In this document: positions 9,194-16,260 of the stretch, piece after piece
Position numbering within the stretch: position 1 is the first letter of the stretch
How the letters are laid out: every line of letters starts with the position of its first letter
Source: Oscillospiraceae bacterium
GTDB taxonomy: Bacteria > Bacillota > Clostridia > Oscillospirales > CAG-272
Length of the DNA stretch: 32,500 bases
Direction: 5' to 3'
Assembly (NCBI GenBank): GCA_015064505.1
Contig: SVSB01000031.1
Coordinates: forward strand, 1-32,500
Translations under genes and position numbers: made by a program
The notes under the pieces: model-generated
What the model saw: the letters and a program-made list of their open reading frames with translations, nothing else
Databases searched by the model: none
Told to the model about the DNA's origin: nothing

Positions 9194-9570
9194 TACGTGA
9201 CGTCCAAAGGACGGTCACGCGGCGATATAGATCCCTTGCGGGATCTGCGATATATCAATCCGCGATGATATATACGCTTCGCGTGCGATATGTTTGCTGC
9301 GCAAACGAGTTTTGTAGGGGAGGCGAACCGTACTCCGAAGGAGTAGACGCGAGCTTGCGAGCCACCCTGCAAGGGGTGATGATTTCGCCTCCCGAGCACA
9401 CCTCATCACCCGCTTTGCGGTTCCCTTGTCTCCCTGCGGGTCGGTCCTTTCGCGGCTCTTGATGTCCCCCGGACATCAATTCACCACCGCGAAACCCTCA
9501 AGGGGAAGGCTAATGGTCGCCCCTGCCACCCTTTATTATCCTTTATTATCCTTTATAATTATCCCTTTTG
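9194..9570. repeat. Mosaic of small hairpins
   Basis: Many back-to-back mini-hairpins with TTGC, TGCG, TTCG or GAA-type loops fill this stretch, such as GATCCC-TTGC-GGGATC, GTTTGC-TGC-GCAAAC and ACTCC-GA-AGGAGT. The part 9225-9309 recurs with changes at 11941-12028. Short open frames here are repeat readthrough, not genes. Confidence 0.6.
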
Positions 9571-9632
9571 AAGTTCTAAGGGGGCGCGGGGGATTTCTTT
9601 CAAGAAATCCCCCGCATTATCCTTCGTTCTCC
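9571..9632. repeat. 62-bp repeat with 14-bp stem hairpin, copy 1
   Basis: It contains a near-perfect hairpin at 9586-9615 with a GCGGGGGATTTCTT arm. The same segment occurs at 12036-12096. In both places it lies just after the stop codon of a minus-strand gene, so it could serve as a 3' hairpin, although no U-tract follows. Confidence 0.75.
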
Positions 9633-9650
9633 AACTCTTCAACTTTTCCC

Positions 9651-9902
9651 CTATGCTTGCTCCGTTTCAAGCAAAGCGGCGACGCCGCAGTCCAAGACCT
9701 TTGCAAGGCAAACAAGCTCTATGTCCGTAACGAAGCGCTGTCCGCTTTCCATTCTTTGCACGGCGTTTTTATCTACGTCAAGACCAACGAGCTGCAGTCT
9801 GTCTGCAAGTTCTCTTTGCGAGATCCCCATGCCTTTGCGAAATTTCGACACGTTTGCTCCGCAAATGTTGTTTTTTCCCTCTTTTGTTTTATTTATAAAC
9901 AT
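9651..9902 (-). CDS. Small XRE-family repressor
   Basis: An 83-residue protein that is almost entirely one XRE helix-turn-helix domain: VSKFRKGMGISQRELADRL is the HTH core and AVQRMESGQRFVTDIELVCL the second half (about residues 16-75). The frame is open to 9938, but the ATG at 9900-9902 has GGTGG 5 bp upstream, and the bases above it are an operator-like dyad. It is divergent from the DUF4230 pair, with only 98 bp between the start codons and three 19-bp dyads in that gap, so it very likely controls both directions. Direct repression is inferred. Confidence 0.88.
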   Translation of the reverse strand: MFINKTKEGKNNICGANVSKFRKGMGISQRELADRLQLVGLDVDKNAVQRMESGQRFVTDIELVCLAKVLDCGVAALLETEQA

Positions 9903-9915
9903 TTTTCCACCTTTT

Positions 9916-9987
9916 TGACATTCAGTGCTTGTCATCAAGCTGATTATATGTTATAATCAACTCGACAATGACATTCGGTGAATGTCA
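9916..9987. promoter_or_regulatory. Divergent control region with three 19-bp dyads
   Basis: Three 19-bp sites, each with 8-bp half-sites around a 3-bp centre, are spaced 25 and 28 bp centre to centre. Site 1, 9916-9934, TGACATTCAGTGCTTGTCA, has only its outer five bases symmetric. Site 2, 9941-9959, TGATTATATGTTATAATCA, is perfect. Site 3, 9969-9987, TGACATTCGGTGAATGTCA, is perfect. Sites 1 and 3 share TGACATTC and look like operators. Site 2 overlaps the -10 boxes of both strands (TATAAT at 9952-9957 plus and 9943-9948 minus). A minus -35 candidate, TCATTG at 9966-9971, is 17 bp away. Confidence 0.75.
9929..9957 (+). promoter_or_regulatory. Promoter of the DUF4230 gene pair
   Basis: TTGTCA (9929-9934) and TATAAT (9952-9957) are 17 bp apart. 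The start point would be near 9964, so dyad site 3 lies just downstream and site 1 overlaps the -35 box, an arrangement suited to repression. Confidence 0.7.
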
Positions 9988-10000
9988 AAAGGAGGCAACT

Positions 10001-10639
10001 ATGGGAAAGAAATCTAAAAAACCTGATTTGGCAAAGATTATGAAAAGCAAGTTTTTCAAAGCGGCAGTGCTTTTTGTGACTGCAGTTATCGTTTTGCTGT
10101 GCGTGTTTATAATGGGAAGAAAAAGCACTGAGTCCGTCGACCCCGAGCCCGTGATAATCACGCAGTCGGCCTTGCAGGAAATAATCGAAACCAGCAGCAT
10201 TTCCACATTTGAGTCCGTTTACAACGGTATAGCACAGGTGTATAACGAGAAAAAGCCTCTTGAAATAGACTACTACGTCAGCTACGAGGCAACGGTTAAG
10301 GTAGGATTTGATTTGAGCGAGATGACTCTTTCCGTGGATACGGAAAATAAGACCGTGACAGTGGAGCTTCCGCCCATGGAGATAACCCAAATTACCGTGG
10401 ATATTGCTTCCCTTGATTTTATTTTTAATAACGACAAAGTCAACAAATCTTCGGTTTCCGCAAAAGCCTTTGAGGAATGCAAGGCAGATGCGGACAGAGC
10501 CTGCAGATATCAGCCGGCACTTTACGAATTGGGAAGCAATAACGCAAAAAAATGCATGGAAGCACTTATAAAGCCATTTGTTGAGAGCATCGACCCCGAA
10601 TATTCCATCATTATCAATCAGGAGGCTACGGAAAGATGA
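10001..10639 (+). CDS. Membrane-anchored DUF4230-family protein
   Basis: The 212-residue protein has a short basic N-terminus (GKKSKKPDLAKIMKSKFFK), one membrane helix (AAVLFVTAVIVLLCVFIMG, about residues 22-42) and an extracytoplasmic domain that resembles DUF4230. The core pattern VKVGFDLSEMTLSVD followed by KTVTVELPPMEI is shared with the next gene, so the two are paralogues. The molecular function of this family is not known. ATG at 10001 has AAAAGGAGG six bases upstream; an in-frame ATG at 9968 lies inside dyad site 3 and is rejected. The stop overlaps the next start (ATGA), so translation is coupled. Confidence 0.87.
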   Translation: MGKKSKKPDLAKIMKSKFFKAAVLFVTAVIVLLCVFIMGRKSTESVDPEPVIITQSALQEIIETSSISTFESVYNGIAQVYNEKKPLEIDYYVSYEATVKVGFDLSEMTLSVDTENKTVTVELPPMEITQITVDIASLDFIFNNDKVNKSSVSAKAFEECKADADRACRYQPALYELGSNNAKKCMEALIKPFVESIDPEYSIIINQEATER

Positions 10640-11259
10640 AAAGGCTTATATTGATCTTATTCTCCGTTCTTACGTGCCTTTCGCTATTTTCTTGCGGAAG
10701 CAAAGCCCCCGAAGCAACGTTCGTGCCCGATTTTGAACAAATGAAAAACATTTGCGAGCTTGCAAGCACGGAATGCTATTTTCATAACGTTGCAAAGTTC
10801 ACAGACGAGGAGCGAATGCAGTTTTTATGGATAAAAAAGGACGCACACTTCTGGATAGAGTATACGGGCAAGGTAACAGTCGGAATTGACGTGACCAAGC
10901 TGAAAATAGACGCAGAGGGAACCAACGTTACAATTACTCTGCCTCCCGCAAAAATACTCGGTTCCGAGATCGTGGAGCTGAACAAGGGCAATTACATAGT
11001 TGATAAAAACTCCGCAAAGATTACTGCAGAGGACGAGATAAACGCCCTCGCCGAAGCGCAATCCATAATGGTATCAAAGGCGAAAGAGAACACCCTGCTG
11101 CTTTCCACAGCCGAAGAAAACACGAAGAAGCTTCTTGCAAGCTACGTCAACAGCATCGGCAAGGCGTTCGGAGTTGAGTATACTATCACTTGGCGTTATA
11201 CGGATAGCGACGTAAGTACATCCGATACCGTAACGGATGCCCCTACCGATGAAAAATAG
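10636..11259 (+). CDS. DUF4230-family lipoprotein
   Basis: The 207-residue product has a lipoprotein signal (MKRLILILFSVLTCLSLFSC, lipobox LFSC with Cys20) and would be anchored on the outer face of the membrane. The mature domain carries the same pattern as the upstream gene, VTVGIDVTKLKID then VTITLPPAKI, marking it as a second DUF4230-like copy. The C-terminus is a Ser/Thr/Asp-rich tail (DSDVSTSDTVTDAPTDEK). It overlaps the previous gene by 4 bp and is followed by a clear terminator, so the two form one operon. A complex of membrane-bound and lipid-anchored paralogues is a reasonable guess, nothing more. Confidence 0.87.
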   Translation: MKRLILILFSVLTCLSLFSCGSKAPEATFVPDFEQMKNICELASTECYFHNVAKFTDEERMQFLWIKKDAHFWIEYTGKVTVGIDVTKLKIDAEGTNVTITLPPAKILGSEIVELNKGNYIVDKNSAKITAEDEINALAEAQSIMVSKAKENTLLLSTAEENTKKLLASYVNSIGKAFGVEYTITWRYTDSDVSTSDTVTDAPTDEK

Positions 11260-11290
11260 TATAAACAGCAAAACGCCGTAAGCACAAATA

Positions 11291-11326
11291 AACGCACCGA
11301 CATCCCTAAAGGATACGGTGCGTTTT
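11291..11326 (+). terminator. Rho-independent terminator after the DUF4230 pair
   Basis: An outer stem ACGCACCG/CGGTGCGT and inner ATCC/GGAT form a hairpin with a CTAAA loop, followed by TTTTGCTTT. It begins about 30 bp after the stop codon. Confidence 0.85.
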
Positions 11327-11339
11327 GCTTTGCATATAA

Positions 11340-11526
11340 AATTGTGTTGCCGCGCCGGCGATCCGGGTAACGAACGGACGACCTATCATCGCCTCCGTTG
11401 GAGGATGCTAATGGAACCCCGAAGTGGTGAGCGCGACCAACGGGAGCTCACCGCTCGCGGTGGTTGAAAGCGCCGTCCCCTACCATGGCTCCTTCTTGAG
11501 GGTTTTGCGGGAGAAGGCATAAATTA
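11340..11526. other. Repeat-rich intergenic stretch
   Basis: It contains the second copy (11470-11518) of the short repeat at 8811-8858, then a unique ATAAATTA joint to the 279-bp repeat. The rest holds small hairpin text (GCCTCCGTTGGAGG-like) and no gene. Confidence 0.55.
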
Positions 11527-11805
11527 GTGATCGACGAAAAACAATCCCCCACCGCTTCGCGGAGCCCCCTTTGCACAAAGGGGCCTTAAGTTAGTTTGGC
11601 TTCCGAGCACACCTCATCACCCGCTTTGCGGGAGCTTCACCTCAAGGGGAAGCCTTGAGTTAGCCTCCCTGCGGAGGGAGGTGGATTTGCCGTAGGCAAA
11701 GACGGAAGGAGTTGCGTAAAGAGGCGGCAGAGATGGTAATTGTCACTGCGCACTCACACCTCATCCACCGCTAACGCGGTCCCCCTTCTCCTTCTGGGGA
11801 AGGCT
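11527..11805. repeat. 279-bp direct repeat, copy B
   Basis: Matches 8915-9193 with a single difference (T at 11761). It has the same orientation and lies 2612 bp away, on the far side of the XRE/DUF4230 genes. Confidence 0.85.
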
Positions 11806-11813
11806 CTCGTTAG

Positions 11814-11862
11814 CCTTCTCCTGTGGGAGAAGGTGGCAGCCGAAGACTGACGGATGAGGAGT
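11814..11862. repeat. GGATGAGG-type hairpin repeat
   Basis: Same as 8712-8760 apart from one or two bases, including the CCTTCTCC-TGT-GGGAGAAGG hairpin. In this locus it follows the 279-bp repeat, while in the other it precedes it. Confidence 0.7.
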
Positions 11863-11940
11863 CATTAGCGCAAAGAAACGTCTCGTTTATCGCTTGCGGA
11901 CGACCGACGGTCGCCCCTACGGTTGGGTGAAACCACACGG

Positions 11941-12028
11941 AGATATAGATCCCTTGCGGGATCTGCGATATATTTTTACAAAATGCTACATACGCTTCGC
12001 GTGCGATATGTTTGCTTCGCAAACGAGT
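11941..12028. repeat. Mini-hairpin repeat, partner at 9225-9309
   Basis: ATATAGATCCCTTGCGGGAT and TACGCTTCGCGTGCGATATG are shared with 9225-9309, with a diverged middle. It holds no gene. Confidence 0.65.
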
Positions 12029-12035
12029 AGTATTA

Positions 12036-12096
12036 AAGTTCTTTGGGGGCGCGGGGGATTTCTTTCAAGAAATCCCCCGCATTATCCTTCGTTCTC
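12036..12096. repeat. 61-bp repeat with 14-bp stem hairpin, copy 2
   Basis: Second copy of 9571-9632 with its hairpin at 12051-12080. It lies 26 bp after the stop of the EtfBA gene on the minus strand and may act as its 3' hairpin. Confidence 0.75.
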
Positions 12097-12121
12097 TAAC
12101 CTTCTTCGTTCTCCATCCCCG

Positions 12122-13486
12122 TTAAAACTCCTCTACTATGCCGTAATCGGCGTAGTCGAATATTCGTGCGGAGTTGTCGGGGTTCCAGGCGATTATTTTT
12201 CCTGCGTTTTCTATGGCGCAGGTGTGGCGGACGGCACCGGAGATGCCGATTGCCAGATATACGGCGGGGGCGGCGTTGCGCCCCGTAAGACCGATCTGGG
12301 AGCTATAGGGCATTTTACCTTCGTCCACCAGGGGGCGTGAGGCGCAAAGCTCCGCGCCGTATTTTTCCGCCATTTTCTTTACGGCTTCAAGCTTATCTTC
12401 GATTCCCTTGCCTGCGGCAATTATAAGGCCTCCCGAGCCTTCGGCACAGCGCACCGTTGCGGTCTGGGGACGGGTGACGCATTTTATTTTGGCAACCACG
12501 TTGCCGCTGCGGGCGGGGCGGTGCATAAAGAGGGTTTCTCCGTCGGTCTCCAGCTCCGTGCAGTCGGCGCAAAGGCCGCAGGAAAGCCGTGCTGACAGGC
12601 GGGGGGCGGTCCTTCTGCCCCACAGGTCTGCCGCCCAGAGAACGGCATCGGGGTCAAGGCTTTTTACCTGATCGCAGATCTCGTCCGCATCGGTGCTTTC
12701 GATGACCGTGACCCTTTTTGCCAGAGCGGCGGCACGTGCGTAGGGCTTTTTGCCGATAACGGCAATATGCTCCATTTTGTTTTCTGCCTCGGGATATTCC
12801 TCCGTCTTTGCCTGCTCCCCCGCAAGAGAGTCAAGAAGAGCGGGAAGCTCTGCGGAAGAAATAAAGGTGCAACGGCGCCTGCCCTTATCGTTCTCCTCTA
12901 CGGAGAGAACGCGGGTGGGGGAGCCGCCGAGACCGCAAAGAGCGGGGTCGGCACCTATATGGTCGTTTGTAAGGATCTCTATATCCTTTTCGCGGCTGAA
13001 AATAGAGGGAGCGCGGAGATTGCACATTCTCTCAAAGGTGAGAAGGGCGGGGAGAGCCGCACTTTCCTCCCCAAAGCGGGTTACGCATTCAATTTTTCCC
13101 TCTCCTATGATCGGCTCTTTCATAACGTTGGTGAGGCAGGGTATACCAAGCATCTCCGCAAGGCAGGGGCCCACCTGACCCGTATCGCCGTCAGTGGTCT
13201 GGCGGCCGCAGAATATCATATCGTATCCCGCGCGCTTGACGGCAAGGGAGAGAATATAGGAGGTGGCAAGGGTGTCGGAGCCTGCGTACACGCGGTCGGT
13301 AAGCAGGGTGACGTGATGCACGCCAAGGCGCGTGAGTGCGCGGAGCGCGGGCTCGGCGGTCTTGGGGCACATAGAGATAACGGTGACCTCTGCGTCCTTT
13401 ACGCGGAGCGCCGTCTCAAGCGCCGCACCGTCAAAGGGGTTGAGATCGCCTTCTATTATTTTTGCAAGTACAAGTATTTTGGGCAT
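12122..13486 (-). CDS. Fused electron transfer flavoprotein, EtfB-EtfA
   Basis: One 454-residue chain holds both ETF subunits. Residues 1 to about 245 are EtfB-like (MPKILVLAKII, YDMIFCGRQTTDGDTGQVGP, LAEMLGIPCLTNV). The rest is EtfA-like, ending in the FAD-binding domain (LVDEGKMPYSSQIGLTGR, AAPAVYLAIGISGAVRHT, WNPDNSARIFDYADYGIV). Separate subunits would total nearer 590 residues, so the EtfA N-terminal part is shortened. ETFs take electrons from flavin dehydrogenases and pass them to quinone, ferredoxin or NAD. The likely donor is the FAD oxidase/iron-sulfur pair upstream in the same locus. ATG has AGGAGG upstream. An 87-bp repeat-containing gap separates it from the FGGY kinase gene. Confidence 0.9.
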   Translation of the reverse strand: MPKILVLAKIIEGDLNPFDGAALETALRVKDAEVTVISMCPKTAEPALRALTRLGVHHVTLLTDRVYAGSDTLATSYILSLAVKRAGYDMIFCGRQTTDGDTGQVGPCLAEMLGIPCLTNVMKEPIIGEGKIECVTRFGEESAALPALLTFERMCNLRAPSIFSREKDIEILTNDHIGADPALCGLGGSPTRVLSVEENDKGRRRCTFISSAELPALLDSLAGEQAKTEEYPEAENKMEHIAVIGKKPYARAAALAKRVTVIESTDADEICDQVKSLDPDAVLWAADLWGRRTAPRLSARLSCGLCADCTELETDGETLFMHRPARSGNVVAKIKCVTRPQTATVRCAEGSGGLIIAAGKGIEDKLEAVKKMAEKYGAELCASRPLVDEGKMPYSSQIGLTGRNAAPAVYLAIGISGAVRHTCAIENAGKIIAWNPDNSARIFDYADYGIVEEF

Positions 13487-13499
13487 ATTTGCCTCCTGA

Positions 13500-13560
13500 T
13501 TTACGGGAGGAGCAAGCCCCTCCCCTACGAATCGGATGGTTCATCATCGTAGGGGACGGC
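13500..13560. repeat. Intergenic CCCCTACG/CGTAGGGG hairpin
   Basis: The CCCCTACG and CGTAGGGG arms enclose a short variable centre, in the style of the other GC-rich repeats in the window. It sits between the FGGY and EtfBA genes and may lower expression of the latter. Confidence 0.5.
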
Positions 13561-13573
13561 GCCTCTGTCCCGT

Positions 13574-15043
13574 TTATCCGTGATATATAGGTGCCAAAGC
13601 ATCGTGAACCGCTTTGTATTTCTCGAATAATTTTTCGTACTTTTCGGTGTTTTCGGGGTTGGGGACGGTCTCGTTTTTTATGGCGGAGCATTTTGCGAGG
13701 GCATCCTCGGGGGAAGCGAAAACGCCTGCGGCAATGCCCGCAAGCATTGCGGAGCCAAAGGAGGAATCGCTTATATTACGCAGCTGAAGCTTTATGCCGA
13801 GAGCATCGGAAACGATCTGCCGCCACAGGGGAGATGCGGCACCGCCGCCGATGGCGGTTGCGTAATCGTCCATGGGAATATTCAGACCGTCAAGAGCCTT
13901 TTTGCAGTCCATAAGGGACATTGCAACGCCCTCAAGCACTGCGCGGGTAAAGTGCGCCTTGGTGTGGCCTGCGCGTATGCCGATAAAGGAGCCGCAAAGG
14001 GCGGGATCGGCATAGGGGGTAAGCTCGCCGTTCAGATAAGGATGGAACATAAGCCCGTCACAGCCGACGGAGATCTTCTCCGCGCCCTCGTCAAGCTCGC
14101 GGTATGACATACAGCCAAGGGTATCTCTGAACCAGCGGAGGGATGCGGCACAGGACTTGGTTGCGGTGCCGGGGTACCAAAGGCCGTTTGTGATGTGGCT
14201 GTAATTCACCAGATGCACGGAGGGATGCGCCTTATCGGTGATAACGCATATCCTGCCCGCAGTGGCAAGCTTCAGAGTCACGTTCTTTTTATTGACGGCT
14301 CCTGCGGCAAAAACCTCCGCAACGGTGTCCGTCATACCCGCAAGCACGGGGCAACCCTCGGCAATGCCCAGATCGGCGGCAGCCTCGGCGCGTACCTTTC
14401 CAACGATATCGGTGGGGTCTGCAAGAGCGGGAAGCTGTTCCTCCCTTACTCCCGCAAGAGCGCACAGCTCCTCCGACCACTTTTTTTGGGGGCAGTTATA
14501 AAGCATACTTCCCTGGGCTTCAATTCGGTCGGTGACTCTGTCGCCGGTTATTTTTTGGCGCACGTAGTCCTTTGCGAACATAATGCGCTTGGTTTTTGCA
14601 AAAAGCTCGGGCTCGTTATTCTTTACCCACAGTATCTGGGGGAGAGTCCATATAGTATCAATATTATGAAGCGCCTGCTCAAAGATAAGAGAGCCGTGGC
14701 TTTCGCGTAATTCCTTGACCTCCCTTACGGAACGGGTGTCCGTCCAGTAGATGGCGGGGCGCACCGCTCTTCCCTCCTCATCGCACAGGACGGCGGTGTG
14801 AGTTGCGGCATCCAGAGAAAGGGCAAGGATATCCGTGGGGGCGGCGCCGCTTTTTTCCATAACGGCGCGCACGTTTGCAACGGTAGCCTTGTACCAGTCC
14901 TCGGGATCCTGCTCCGCACAGCCGGGAGCGGGATAGTAGGTGGGATATTCGTAGGTTGCGGTGGCGTAGACCTTGCCGTCAACGCCCAGAAGCGTTGCCT
15001 TGGAAGCACCGCCGCCGAAATCAACTCCAAGTAAATATTTCAT
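13574..15043 (-). CDS. FGGY-family carbohydrate kinase (xylulokinase-like)
   Basis: A full-length, 489-residue FGGY kinase, expected to phosphorylate a ketose, sugar acid or polyol with ATP. The N-terminal phosphate loop is GVDFGGGASKATLLG, with Gly-Gly-Ala in place of the usual Gly-Thr-Thr/Ser. LSLDAATHTAVL, AIYWTDTR (substrate contact region), AGMTDTVAEVFAAGA with the catalytic Asp and IGGGAASPLWRQIVSDALG (adenosine site) follow. The frame is open to 15094, but ATG at 15041-15043 has a GAGGT box; upstream codons lie in a terminator hairpin. Substrate cannot be assigned; the isomerase and dehydrogenase neighbours suggest a step in the same pathway. Confidence 0.92.
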   Translation of the reverse strand: MKYLLGVDFGGGASKATLLGVDGKVYATATYEYPTYYPAPGCAEQDPEDWYKATVANVRAVMEKSGAAPTDILALSLDAATHTAVLCDEEGRAVRPAIYWTDTRSVREVKELRESHGSLIFEQALHNIDTIWTLPQILWVKNNEPELFAKTKRIMFAKDYVRQKITGDRVTDRIEAQGSMLYNCPQKKWSEELCALAGVREEQLPALADPTDIVGKVRAEAAADLGIAEGCPVLAGMTDTVAEVFAAGAVNKKNVTLKLATAGRICVITDKAHPSVHLVNYSHITNGLWYPGTATKSCAASLRWFRDTLGCMSYRELDEGAEKISVGCDGLMFHPYLNGELTPYADPALCGSFIGIRAGHTKAHFTRAVLEGVAMSLMDCKKALDGLNIPMDDYATAIGGGAASPLWRQIVSDALGIKLQLRNISDSSFGSAMLAGIAAGVFASPEDALAKCSAIKNETVPNPENTEKYEKLFEKYKAVHDALAPIYHG

Positions 15044-15054
15044 AATTACCTCTG

Positions 15055-15100
15055 AAAAAGATGCACAAGGATGCACAAATGCATCCTTGTGCATCTTTTT
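15055..15100 (-). terminator. Perfect 21-bp stem hairpin just before the FGGY start
   Basis: Arms 15055-15075 and 15080-15100 pair fully around a 4-base loop and end in five T on the minus strand. Transcription from the operon upstream would meet this structure about 12 bp before the FGGY start codon, so it is either the end of that operon or an attenuator. Confidence 0.65.
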
Positions 15101-15293
15101 AATGAATAATGAATGATGAATGATGAATAATTAAGGTAGCTTTTCGCTTGCGAAAAGCAATTTTATAATTCTCCTCATCCACCGCAAGCGGTCCCCCTTC
15201 TCCCACAGGAGAAGGCTAATAATATAGTAACATTAGCGTGATTAAGATAAAATTGTTTCGCAGCAAGGCGCAAACCCTATAGCCACAGCCGCT
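15101..15293. other. Intergenic repeats between the FGGY kinase and IolB-like genes
   Basis: The stretch holds GAATGATGAATGATGAAT tandem-like text at about 15110-15128, a GCTTTTCGC-TT-GCGAAAAGC hairpin near 15139-15158, a CCTCATCC-type repeat at 15174-15220 and an extra copy of the AAAATTGTTTCGC end at 15249-15261. No gene is present. Confidence 0.55.
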
Positions 15294-15463
15294 AAAATTG
15301 TTTCGTAGACGAGGAAGGAAGATAGGTTTTATCATCGACCGCAAGCGGTCGGCTCCCTTCGGTCGCGTCTATCTCGCTTGCGCGAGATACGTTACGGCGC
15401 AGGCGTACTTACGTACGTCAAGGTCGTGCCTGTCGCACATTCCGAAGTATACGGAAGAATTTT
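15294..15463. repeat. Hairpin element with terminal inverted repeats, copy 2
   Basis: Ends AAAATTGTTTCGT (15294-15306) and ACGGAAGAATTTT (15451-15463) match those of 7030-7132. The centre is different and holds GACCGC-AA-GCGGTC and ATCTCGC-TT-GCGCGAGAT hairpins. It stops 8 bp from the IolB-like stop codon. A stray left end lies at 15249-15261. Confidence 0.65.
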
Positions 15464-15471
15464 TAGGCTGA

Positions 15472-16260
15472 TTACTTGATCCAATTATGTATAGGATCGT
15501 TGCTGCGATTAAATCCCTGATAATCTCCTGCCATCAGCCACAGGAAGTAGGTCTTGTAGCCGGGGGTGGAAACGGTGGTGTGGTAGCCGTAGGGGAACTC
15601 AACCAGCTCGTCGTTCTGAACGCGGTAGGCTTCGTCGATCTCCCCGTCGGCGGTATAGAGGCACTGAACCGCAAAGCCCTGTTTGGGCTCGTAAAGGAAG
15701 TAGTAGATCTCCTCGCAGATGCACTCTACGGGCATATTGTTCTCATCGTGCTTGTGAGGGGGGAAGCCCGCCCAGTTACCCTCGGTAACGTAGCACTCGC
15801 CGATGGTGAGCACCTTTGCGTTGGAGTTGCCGTCTACAAGGAAGCTGGTCTCGCGCTCAAAGGGAACTCTGCCGAGGGTCTTGAGGACAACGTGATCCTC
15901 GCGGAGGACCTGCGCCTCGGTCTTTTCCTTAACGGGAGTGCCGCAAACGGCGATCTTTATATGGTCGATAGCGGTGATATCGCACTCATCGTCTCTGCCG
16001 ACGTAAATGCTCTCTGCCTTCTTATTTTCAAAAACGGTGTTTCTGTTACCAACGTTTTCCCACTTCTTATCGCCGCAGGCAACGTTGCAATGACCCTCAA
16101 GCATAATGAAGGCAAATTCCTTATCGCCCGTTTTGAAGTTGATGCTCTCGCCTGCGTCAAGCTCGATGATACCGAACTCAAGCTTTTTGAGAGAGCATTT
16201 GTCTATCTCGCAAACGCGGGTGTATCCCTTTGCGGGCACGTAAGTCTTTTTAAAGTTCAT
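15472..16260 (-). CDS. IolB-family isomerase (5-deoxy-glucuronate isomerase-like)
   Basis: The 262-residue protein resembles IolB, a bicupin metalloenzyme that turns 5-deoxy-glucuronate into 5-dehydro-2-deoxygluconate in inositol breakdown. The second cupin is well kept: GNWAGFPPHKHD (His169 and His171), EEIYYFLYEPKQGFAVQ (acidic ligand near Glu183) and FPYGYHTTVS (His226). The C-terminal MAGDYQGFNRSNDPIHNWI is typical. The ATG overlaps the PfkB gene end by 11 bp, so translation is coupled. No IolG, IolE or IolD is in view, so the substrate may be a related uronate rather than the classic one. Confidence 0.88.
   Translation of the reverse strand: MNFKKTYVPAKGYTRVCEIDKCSLKKLEFGIIELDAGESINFKTGDKEFAFIMLEGHCNVACGDKKWENVGNRNTVFENKKAESIYVGRDDECDITAIDHIKIAVCGTPVKEKTEAQVLREDHVVLKTLGRVPFERETSFLVDGNSNAKVLTIGECYVTEGNWAGFPPHKHDENNMPVECICEEIYYFLYEPKQGFAVQCLYTADGEIDEAYRVQNDELVEFPYGYHTTVSTPGYKTYFLWLMAGDYQGFNRSNDPIHNWIK

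Noticed and set aside
8765..9479. Several 60-75 residue frames in the repeat region
   Set aside because: They follow repeat sequence, lack RBSs and yield composition typical of GC-rich hairpin DNA.
12767..13552. 261-residue plus-strand frame opposite EtfBA
   Set aside because: Shadow of the fused ETF gene; no plausible start signal.
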